Assembly (NCBI GenBank): GCA_964580235.1
Contig: CAZOJY010000116.1
Coordinates: forward strand, 1-11,207
Reading direction: 5' to 3'
From: G020348385 sp964580235
GTDB taxonomy: Bacteria > Acidobacteriota > Aminicenantia > Aminicenantales > Aminicenantaceae
DNA length: 11,207 nt
Shown: in pieces, positions 1 through 5,577 of the stretch
Numbering within the stretch: position 1 is the first letter of the stretch
Layout of the letters: each line of letters opens with the position of its first letter
The notes under the pieces: model-generated
The model's database searches: none
What the model saw: the letters and a program-made list of their open reading frames with translations, nothing else
Told to the model about the DNA's origin: nothing
Made by a program: the position numbers and the translations under genes

Positions 1-71
1 TTTATCAGCATGACAGCTTAGAGCCCTGGCAAAAAACCCTGTCATCAGCATTTTTTTACAAATAGTCCAAA
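1..71. other. Left-edge region downstream of the channel gene
   Basis: An inverted repeat ATGACAG (10-16) / CTGTCAT (39-45) is followed on the plus strand, after five bases, by seven Ts (51-57). It could terminate a plus-strand gene converging from outside the window. Alternatively, on the minus strand an ATG at 49-51 opens a frame that runs unbroken for 17 codons to the edge. This could be the start of the next gene, but no Shine-Dalgarno precedes it. A direct repeat ATCAGCA occurs at 4-10 and 44-50. The two readings cannot be separated without the flanking sequence. Confidence 0.25.
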
Positions 72-1652
72 TCAGAACCTTTTTATGAATTTTTTAAGCC
101 TGTTGAGGATAGAGTGCTTGTCTGTGCTGATTTCAATATCCTGTGCAGAAAGCTCTTTTATTTTTTTCAGAAATTCCCGATTCTTCCTGTTGCGTTTGCT
201 GACCAACTCGGCGATCACTTCCGCCAATTCCGGGTTGCTTCCGAGGAGCCGCGAAAAATCCTCTGTGCCGATCTCCAGAAGCTCCGATTCAACAACGACG
301 ACTCCAGTGGCCGTGCGGGGCATTCCCGTAAAAAGGGACATTTCTCCAAATATTCCTCCGGATTCCACGAAAAACTCCGATTTGTATTTTTTCCGTTTCT
401 CCTCGTATTCGATTTCTCCTTTTATTCTTCCTCTGGCAAGGATAAAGCAGGAATCCCCGCTCTCTCCCTGTTTGAACACATGCTCTCCGGGCGCATACCG
501 GTGCCGTTTGAGGAAAGAGGCAAATTCTCTGATCTCCTCTTCCGGCACTAATAGCTGCCCCTTTTTCTCATCTTCTTGATAGCGGAGGAAGGACGATCTC
601 ATCAAGTCCTGGAAATTCCTGTCCGCATCTGTGAGAACGCCGGAAATTTTTTCCTTCGGTCGGAAGGATTGAAGCATCTCACCGAGTTTATTGCCCACAG
701 GAATCGGAATTTCGATATTTTTTCTTCGAAATTTGTACCAGATCAACCTCCCCACGTCTGTTTTTAACGCGTACTTGCGGGCAAAATGTTTGATCCAAAA
801 TTTCAGCACATAAGAAATGCCGAAATCATCATAGCCAAGCACATAGGCCTCAGGTGATGGGGACTCCAAGACCTCCGGCACATCCCTGGCTGCTTCGAGA
901 AGGGCCTCCAAGACCTCAGAAGGAGGCGCCTCGTAACTGGCTTTTACGGGCAGGGTCAAAGCCGTTTTTTTGTCCGGGTGGGAAAAATTGGTGATTTTTT
1001 CTGAAGCGACAACATTGTTTGGCAGTACGATTATATTTGAGCATCGATCAAAAATGCGGGTTTCCCTCCAGTTGGTGTCGAGCACCATTCCTTCGTGTTC
1101 TCCGACCCGGATCCAATCATTTTTACTGAAGGATTTTGTGAAATGGAGGGACATTCCGGACAGGATGTTGCTGAGCACTCCTTGGAACGCCAGTCCCAGG
1201 ATCATTGTCAAGATAGCAGAAGTGGCGAGGAAAGGAGTAATGTTGATCCCGAGTGTGCCCCTCAGAATCAGGAACAAGATGCTCAGATAAAAAACCGCGA
1301 GGGTCAGGCTGTGGAGCACCTTGGGAAGCGGAAATTCCCTGTGCCGGTGCACATGCCAGCCGAGGAGGATTCCATCCACCAACCTGATCAGAAAGAGGAT
1401 GAAAAAGAACACGAGCGCGGCATCAAAATAGAGGTGGAATTTCTGCGCGGGAAAAAGGATCTTCCGCACAACACTGATTTTCAGGATGAGGGTGACAGAC
1501 AAAAAAGCAAACGGGATATTTAACCGTGACAACATCGCCCCGAGGGGCCTTCCTTTGGGACCCGTTGCTTTCTGGATGAAAGATCGAAAAAGAAAATAAA
1601 GGGCAACAGCGACCGCAACAAAAACAAAGATCAGGAAAATCTCGATATACAA
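72..1652 (-). CDS. MscS-family channel with C-terminal cyclic-nucleotide-binding domain
   Basis: This is an inner-membrane ion channel of the mechanosensitive MscS family, probably controlled by a cyclic nucleotide (the bCNG type). Hydrophobic segments lie near residues 3-22, 44-62, 75-97 and 111-130. A pore-lining helix follows at about 133-165, rich in small residues (LGLAFQGVLSNILSG). The MscS beta domain comes next (FSKNDWIRVGEHEGMV, 175-190; WRETRI, 195-200), then the alpha/beta cytoplasmic part to about residue 318. Residues about 362-490 form a cNMP-binding fold with a phosphate-binding cassette: FGEMSL at 435-440 and PRTA at 445-448, including the Glu and Arg that hold the ribose and phosphate in CRP/CNG domains. 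The start is TTG, chosen because AGGAGG (1659-1664) sits six bases upstream and nothing better is nearby. The Shine-Dalgarno site abuts the stop codon of the upstream hydrolase, with a 12-base gap, which suggests translational coupling. Ligand identity and gating are inferred from the family. Confidence 0.93.
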   Translation of the reverse strand: MYIEIFLIFVFVAVAVALYFLFRSFIQKATGPKGRPLGAMLSRLNIPFAFLSVTLILKISVVRKILFPAQKFHLYFDAALVFFFILFLIRLVDGILLGWHVHRHREFPLPKVLHSLTLAVFYLSILFLILRGTLGINITPFLATSAILTMILGLAFQGVLSNILSGMSLHFTKSFSKNDWIRVGEHEGMVLDTNWRETRIFDRCSNIIVLPNNVVASEKITNFSHPDKKTALTLPVKASYEAPPSEVLEALLEAARDVPEVLESPSPEAYVLGYDDFGISYVLKFWIKHFARKYALKTDVGRLIWYKFRRKNIEIPIPVGNKLGEMLQSFRPKEKISGVLTDADRNFQDLMRSSFLRYQEDEKKGQLLVPEEEIREFASFLKRHRYAPGEHVFKQGESGDSCFILARGRIKGEIEYEEKRKKYKSEFFVESGGIFGEMSLFTGMPRTATGVVVVESELLEIGTEDFSRLLGSNPELAEVIAELVSKRNRKNREFLKKIKELSAQDIEISTDKHSILNRLKKFIKRF

Positions 1653-1658
1653 AGCGAT

Positions 1659-1664
1659 CCTCCT
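1659..1664 (-). promoter_or_regulatory. Shine-Dalgarno site of the MscS-cNMP gene
   Basis: AGGAGG reads on the minus strand immediately after the TAA stop of the MBL hydrolase, with one A of the stop context shared. It is six bases before the TTG start at 1652. It is the strongest ribosome-binding site in the left half of the window and decides the unusual TTG start. Confidence 0.8.
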
Positions 1665-2492
1665 TTAGCCGCCTTTTTCCCTGGCGCCATGCGTCTGCGC
1701 AAATCTCTCCCGGGCTAAGAAGATTATTTCATCGATCTGAGAATCTCGATGGTCGGGATTCAGATGGGAAAGGCATAGATTTTTCACTCCGGCCTCTTCA
1801 GCCAGTTTTGTTCCTTCCAGCCAGGTGCTGTGGCCCCAGCCCTTCCTGCCAGATTGGTACTCCGCAGGAGTGTAGGTGGCATCATACACAAAAATATCAG
1901 AACCGGCAGAAAAATCAGCGAGTTTTTTATCGATTCCCTGTTGGGGATGTTCTGTATCTGTTGCAAAAACAATGGTTTTGTGTTCATCCTGTATTTTGTA
2001 AGCAATACTCCCCTGGGGATGGTTGAGTGGACAAAAAGAAATGAAGCTCCTTCCGAGAGAAATTCCTCTTTTTGGAACCTGGTGGAATATCTTTTCTGCC
2101 TGAGTCTCCCGGAATGAAACGGGAAAATATTTCCCTCCCATAAAACGGCTAAGTTGTTTTTCCGTTTCTTCAGGCGGACAATCGGAGTAAAAAATCAGCC
2201 GAACATCCGGAGAATAAAGAGGCTTGAAAAAAGGAAGGCCGAGGATGTGATCGATATGGAAATGTGTCAGGAAGATATGCAGGATGGGAGGTTTCTCTTT
2301 TCTGTTGTTCATAAGTTGATCTCCAAGCCCTTTGATACCTGTCCCCGCATCAATGACAAGGAGGTTTCCGTCTGAAGTCTCTATGGAAGAACAGGGCGTG
2401 TGTCCGCCGTATTTGTTTTTGTCCTGCCCGGAGACAGGGCATGTTCCTCTTACGCCCCAGAACAGCAGATTCGACGTATTGTTATCATCCAT
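1665..2492 (-). CDS. Metallo-beta-lactamase-fold hydrolase (PhnP / cyclic phosphodiesterase-like)
   Basis: This 275-residue cytoplasmic protein has an intact dinuclear-metal MBL site. The hallmark HFHIDH is at residues 77-82, with further candidate ligands His158 (NHP), Asp179 (ATDTEH) and His243 (LSHLNPDH). His221 (GWGHST) is a candidate catalytic residue. The opening GVRGTCPVSG...YGGHTPC pattern, followed by VIDAGTG, is typical of the MBL subgroup that contains PhnP-like cyclic phosphodiesterases and proteins often annotated as class II-like cAMP phosphodiesterases. There is no signal peptide. The start is ATG at 2492, with AAAGG eight bases upstream. It lies 112 bases downstream of a nucleotide cyclase gene and 12 bases upstream of a cyclic-nucleotide-binding channel gene, so a cyclic-nucleotide phosphodiesterase role is attractive. 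Substrate specificity cannot be read from the sequence. Other MBL phosphodiesterase or hydrolase activities remain possible. Confidence 0.85.
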   Translation of the reverse strand: MDDNNTSNLLFWGVRGTCPVSGQDKNKYGGHTPCSSIETSDGNLLVIDAGTGIKGLGDQLMNNRKEKPPILHIFLTHFHIDHILGLPFFKPLYSPDVRLIFYSDCPPEETEKQLSRFMGGKYFPVSFRETQAEKIFHQVPKRGISLGRSFISFCPLNHPQGSIAYKIQDEHKTIVFATDTEHPQQGIDKKLADFSAGSDIFVYDATYTPAEYQSGRKGWGHSTWLEGTKLAEEAGVKNLCLSHLNPDHRDSQIDEIIFLARERFAQTHGAREKGG

Positions 2493-2534
2493 TTTCCATA
2501 CCTTTAATTTGGCCTGAATTAATCACGAGCTGAG

Positions 2535-2562
2535 ATTGCTTCGCTGTGCTCGCAGCGACAAT
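2535..2562. repeat. GC-rich hairpin resembling a dispersed genomic palindrome
   Basis: On the plus strand ATTG-CT-TCGCTG pairs with CAGCGA-CAAT around a TGCTCG loop. This gives a 6-bp stem, a 2-base bulge, then four more pairs. The surrounding GAGATTGCTTCGC...CTCGCAGCGACAAT resembles the short 'GATTGCTTCGC...CTCGCAATGAC' palindromes scattered between genes in many environmental bacterial genomes. That likeness is from memory and was not searched. It does not look like a terminator for the minus-strand genes, because no T tract follows it on that strand. Confidence 0.5.
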
Positions 2563-2570
2563 TTTGGGAA

Positions 2571-2581
2571 TGATGTCATCA
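2571..2581. promoter_or_regulatory. TGATG-N-CATCA dyad, possible operator
   Basis: TGATGTCATCA is an exact odd palindrome with 5-bp arms around one central base. It lies about 25 bases downstream of the cyclase stop and about 80 bases upstream of the hydrolase ATG. Such a short dyad could be a transcription-factor half-site pair or a chance match. I do not recognise a regulator. Confidence 0.15.
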
Positions 2582-2604
2582 CCATTTTTTTAAATCATTC
2601 AGGT

Positions 2605-4035
2605 TCATTTTTGTGTTAAATCGTATACCCCGGACCAGTCATCCGGCAGAGGAGTTTGCTTGAGATGTGCAATGCGAGAAACATACATCGCGGATAATTT
2701 ATCATCCTTTATCCTCCCAAACAAGTTCAAAGCTTCATCCCATTTCTTTTTTCTGTACAAATCGAGTGCCATGTGAAAGGTTGCCACATTTTTTTGTGTT
2801 TCTGGGGATGCTTGATTCTTTTCTTCCAAAACCTGATACACGCGCTCGGGTTTGCTTTTTCCCACAACCCGGACAAGATCGACTTCTCTTGCCAGTACGG
2901 CGTCTTTTGCCATCAAAAATGTGGTTTCTCCGACAAGAATAGGAACAGTGTAGTGCTTGCAAGCTCCTTCAAGACGAGAGGCCATGTTGATGGTATCCCC
3001 CATAGCCGTGTAATCGAAACGGCTGTGGGAACCCATGTTTCCCACCACCGCAGGCCCGGAATTGAGGCCGACACGCATAAACAATTCATGCCCCGATTTT
3101 TGGGCAAATTCAGGTCTCAGCTCTTCCAATCTTTTCTGACATTCGAGTGCTGCACGGCAGGCTCTCACAGCATGATCCGGCTGATCAAGAGGAGCATTCC
3201 AGAAAGCGATAATGGCATCCCCTTCATATTTATCAAGGGTTCCTCCATGAGAGAGAATGATGTCGGTTATCTCTGAGAGGAGATCATTCAAGAGGTGCAC
3301 CAATTCCTCGGGAGAGAGGCTTTCCGAGATGGAGGTAAAACCGGCGACATCGGAAAAAAAGGACGTGATGATCCTCTTCTCTCCTCCCAGCCGCAGCAGG
3401 GAAGGATCTTTCAGCACCCTGTCAATGACATCGGGACTGAGATAATGCCGGAACACGGTTTTGACAAATCGTTTCTGACGGCCTTCAAAGCTGTAGTTGA
3501 GGACCATGGCCCCTGTGAAGCTCAAAACAACAGCAAAACCTGGAGCGACAAACTCCAGCCAATAGCCCCATCCAAACGCAAGACTGGTCACACTGGCAAG
3601 GATACCGAGACAAAAGACAGCGAAAGGGATGGTCATCCATATTTTTTTCAGGACCGAGGAACCGATTGCCGTGATGGCTGTCAGAAGGGCGAGAAAAAAA
3701 TAAAAAACGAAAGGCGACGGGATCCGGATATAATCCTTATGCAAAATATTATCCAGGGCAGTAGCTAGAATCTCGACGCCTGGATAAACGGGACTGAATG
3801 GGGTGGGACGCAAATCCAAGATTCCGGGGGCACTTCCTCCGATGAAAACAATTTTGTCTTTAAACGTCCGCGGTGGAATCTGCGGGGCCATCCCTTCCTG
3901 CAACTGGGCGTAGGAATTGATAATGGCTGCAATGGAGTAACTGGCATATGTTCCTGTGGGGCCATAATACCTGATGATCATCTGGTGCGATCGGTCCAAG
4001 GGAATATCGGATGAGATCAGGCTTTTATCGATAAA
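2605..4035 (-). CDS. CHASE2-domain class III adenylate/guanylate cyclase, 5' end lost in the scaffold gap
   Basis: This is the C-terminal 476 residues of a membrane nucleotide cyclase, numbered here from the first residue after the Ns. Residues 1 to about 95 are the second half of an extracytoplasmic CHASE2 sensor (DKIVFIGGSAPG and PGVEILATALDNIL are typical). Three transmembrane helices follow at about 99-119, 130-149 and 156-176, then a class III catalytic domain. Metal-binding Asp229 (FSDVAGFT) and Asp273 (YEGDA) are present, as are transition-state residues Asn350 and Arg354 (INMASR). The substrate pair is Lys269 and Thr343, where Thr replaces the usual Asp. That is the class IIIb pattern, generally adenylate cyclases and in some cases bicarbonate-stimulated. 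The tail (about 405-476) looks like a short TPR-like helical repeat. All catalytic residues are intact, so an active homodimeric cyclase is expected. The N-terminal helix and first half of CHASE2, roughly 200-250 residues by family length, are missing in the gap. Confidence 0.93.
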   Translation of the reverse strand, partial: FIDKSLISSDIPLDRSHQMIIRYYGPTGTYASYSIAAIINSYAQLQEGMAPQIPPRTFKDKIVFIGGSAPGILDLRPTPFSPVYPGVEILATALDNILHKDYIRIPSPFVFYFFLALLTAITAIGSSVLKKIWMTIPFAVFCLGILASVTSLAFGWGYWLEFVAPGFAVVLSFTGAMVLNYSFEGRQKRFVKTVFRHYLSPDVIDRVLKDPSLLRLGGEKRIITSFFSDVAGFTSISESLSPEELVHLLNDLLSEITDIILSHGGTLDKYEGDAIIAFWNAPLDQPDHAVRACRAALECQKRLEELRPEFAQKSGHELFMRVGLNSGPAVVGNMGSHSRFDYTAMGDTINMASRLEGACKHYTVPILVGETTFLMAKDAVLAREVDLVRVVGKSKPERVYQVLEEKNQASPETQKNVATFHMALDLYRKKKWDEALNLFGRIKDDKLSAMYVSRIAHLKQTPLPDDWSGVYDLTQK

Positions 4036-4135
4036 NNNNNNNNNNNNNNNNNNNNNNNNNNNNNNNNNNNNNNNNNNNNNNNNNNNNNNNNNNNNNNNNN
4101 NNNNNNNNNNNNNNNNNNNNNNNNNNNNNNNNNNN
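4036..4135. other. Assembly gap (100 Ns)
   Basis: The gap is exactly 100 Ns, the conventional placeholder for an unknown gap length. The open frame happens to continue through it because 911 + 100 bases restore the phase. This creates an apparent 813-residue peptidase-cyclase fusion that should not be annotated as one gene. The missing part of CHASE2 implies that the real gap is several hundred bases or longer. It should also hold the stop codon of the peptidase and the start of the cyclase. Confidence 0.97.
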
Positions 4136-5046
4136 CCTTTCATGGCGTTCTGGAAGCGCTTCGTCCTCACATCTTTTTTGGCCGGCATCGTTTTGAATGA
4201 TGACATCTCTTTTTTTGCCCTGCCGATCCTGTCCTTGGCATCCGGATGGGTTTTGAACCAGCCTTTGCCCGACGCGGCTGAGGTGTCATCGACCATGGTA
4301 CTCAGAAAATCCAGAAGGCCGTTGGCACTGTACCCGGTCCTGACCGATGTTTTGACCGCCAGTTTGTCTGCCTCGTATTCATACTTGCGGTCATACCCCC
4401 GCTCTATGAGCTTCTCCGCGATATCGCCGAGCGTGTTTTCAAAAATATTCGTCAGTTGGGACAGCCTTTCGGGGGTGTATCTTTTAGCCGCTTCTGCCCC
4501 GATTATCCGGAAAGCATCGATCAGCCGGGATTTTTTTATCGACCGAAGCCCATGTTTGGCACTCACATGTCCCACCTCATGGGCCAAAACACAGCCGAGC
4601 ATTTCCTCATCCCGGCAGCGCTTTAAAAGTCCTCTGGTGATAAAAATAAACCCGCCGGGAGCAGCCAGTGCGTTCACCTCCTCGCTGTCCAATATCATAA
4701 AGTGGTACCCGGCATATGTTTCAGGGCGGTCGCTGTGAATCACGACAGCGGTTCCCACACGATTGATATATTTTGTCAGCGTGTCGTTTTTATAGGCAGG
4801 ATACTGGGAAAGGATCATCGCCGAAACGGCCCGTCCGATATAATATTCCTCTTCTCCGGTGATTTCTGCAAAAGAACTCCGCAGGGCTTTGCTGGTCTTC
4901 CCGACAGCTTCCACATCTCTGGTGCTGACCTTGCCCCCGCTTAAAGTCCCTATATTTTCCTTGATTGTCTGGCAGGTCACAAAGAGTGCAGCGAGGACCA
5001 CCAATCCAGCCGACAGAACTATTAATCTGCTTTTTTGACAGCTCAT
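4136..5046 (-). CDS. M48-family zinc metallopeptidase, 3' end at the gap
   Basis: An exported or membrane-anchored protease of peptidase family M48, likely facing the periplasm. Residues 8-24 are a hydrophobic signal or anchor segment followed by Cys25; its -3 to -1 residues (FVT) fit a lipobox poorly. The zinc motif HEVGH is at 156-160 inside LAHEVGHVSAKHG. The third ligand is probably Glu213 in YEYEAD, and the family's THPDAKDRI stretch is at 256-264. There are 303 complete codons. The last visible residues (RFQNAMK) resemble the usual C-terminus of short M48 proteins, so little is probably missing. The ATG at 5044-5046 overlaps the TGA of the SH3 gene (ATGA, four bases), so the two are translationally coupled. 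It lacks the multispanning N-terminus of HtpX. BepA/LoiP-like envelope quality control is a family-based inference. Confidence 0.9.
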
Positions 5047-5531
5047 CTGGCCCCTCCGAATTCGGCAAGTTTGCCGTCCATCAGGAATCTTCGCAGCTCA
5101 TCGGGTGTGACTTTGATTTTAAGCATACGGTCTACCTCGCCAAAACTTATCCCCTTATGCCGGGATTTGTACTGGTCCTCAACCTGTTTGTTGAATCCCT
5201 TCCCTGCCAGGGCCACTTCATCCGCTGTTGCGCTCGTCTTCAGGGATTTCCCCATTGCAGCGACTGAAAGTTTTCCTACTTGGACCGATTTGGAATGGAT
5301 CCATCCTTCTACACCCTGTGATGTTTTCACCCTGAACCATCCGGCTTGTGAAGAAATCCGGGTAACGCTTTCCCCTGCTCTGAGCGTAGCCACCGGGGGA
5401 GAATAGAACTTGGGTTCCTTCCGGACGTATGTGGTCTGAACCTTCACGATCAGGGTCTCGGCCAGCAGCATGGCAACACACACGATGGCCACCCCAACAA
5501 AGAGAAGCTTAAAACGATGAGATTTACTCAT
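5043..5531 (-). CDS. Membrane-anchored bacterial SH3-domain protein
   Basis: This small protein (162 residues) has an N-terminal transmembrane or signal segment at about residues 7-25, and the rest is likely periplasmic. Residues about 30-83 read as a bacterial SH3 (SH3b) domain: VQTTYVRKEPKFYSPPVATL, then LRAGESV, GWFRVKTSQGVEGWIHS. Such domains commonly bind peptidoglycan or other envelope ligands. The C-terminal half (about 85-162) is charged and helical, without a domain I recognise. I chose ATG at 5531 because GGAGG (5537-5541) sits five bases upstream. An in-frame GTG at 5537 overlaps that Shine-Dalgarno site and is unlikely. The stop overlaps the start of the M48 gene, so the SH3 protein may work with the peptidase, for example as a targeting partner. 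That is inference from coupling only. Confidence 0.85.
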   Translation of the reverse strand: MSKSHRFKLLFVGVAIVCVAMLLAETLIVKVQTTYVRKEPKFYSPPVATLRAGESVTRISSQAGWFRVKTSQGVEGWIHSKSVQVGKLSVAAMGKSLKTSATADEVALAGKGFNKQVEDQYKSRHKGISFGEVDRMLKIKVTPDELRRFLMDGKLAEFGGAR

Positions 5532-5536
5532 TAGCA

Positions 5537-5541
5537 CCTCC
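5537..5541 (-). promoter_or_regulatory. Shine-Dalgarno site of the SH3-domain gene
   Basis: GGAGG within AAGGAGGTG on the minus strand, five bases before ATG 5531. It rules out the upstream GTG, whose first base is the last G of the site, and shortens the protein by two residues. Confidence 0.75.
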
Positions 5542-5577
5542 TTCAGAGTGTATTATCGGTTTATGAATAATCCTGCT

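Larger units (their letters stand above)
2513..2603. repeat. Intergenic palindromic element bounded by a 7-bp inverted repeat
   Basis: CCTGAAT (2513-2519) is exactly inverted as ATTCAGG (2597-2603). These repeats bound 91 bases that fill nearly the whole gap between the cyclase stop and the hydrolase start. Inside are a GC-rich hairpin (2535-2562) and a TGATG-T-CATCA dyad (2571-2581), listed separately. The arrangement resembles a small non-autonomous palindromic or MITE-like insertion. No clear target-site duplication flanks it, and a 7-bp inverted repeat could arise by chance. Confidence 0.3.

Noticed and set aside
1095..1523. Plus-strand open frames inside the channel gene
   Set aside because: They are low-complexity antisense shadows of the MscS domain with no ribosome site or family resemblance.
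2535..2562. Rho-independent terminator after the cyclase gene
   Set aside because: The hairpin is not followed by a T tract on the minus strand, so it is better treated as a repeat.
2493..2604. CRP-type site (TGTGA-N6-TCACA) that would close a cAMP feedback loop
   Set aside because: I looked for the consensus in the intergenic region before the hydrolase and found only a different short dyad.
3974..4738. A plus-strand 254-residue open frame across the gap
   Set aside because: It is antisense to clear M48 and cyclase coding sequence, includes the Ns, and shows no recognisable domain.
4970..5000. Canonical lipobox making the M48 peptidase a lipoprotein
   Set aside because: A Cys follows the hydrophobic segment, but the residues before it (FVT) do not fit the usual L-[AS]-[GA]-C pattern. 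A lipoprotein is possible but not supported.
2605..5046. A single 813-residue M48-CHASE2-cyclase fusion protein
   Set aside because: The frame is only continuous through 100 Ns. Half of the CHASE2 domain is missing and the peptidase side looks complete, so these are two genes.
5531..5537. GTG start at 5537 for the SH3 protein
   Set aside because: That codon overlaps the Shine-Dalgarno site itself. ATG 5531 has correct spacing.
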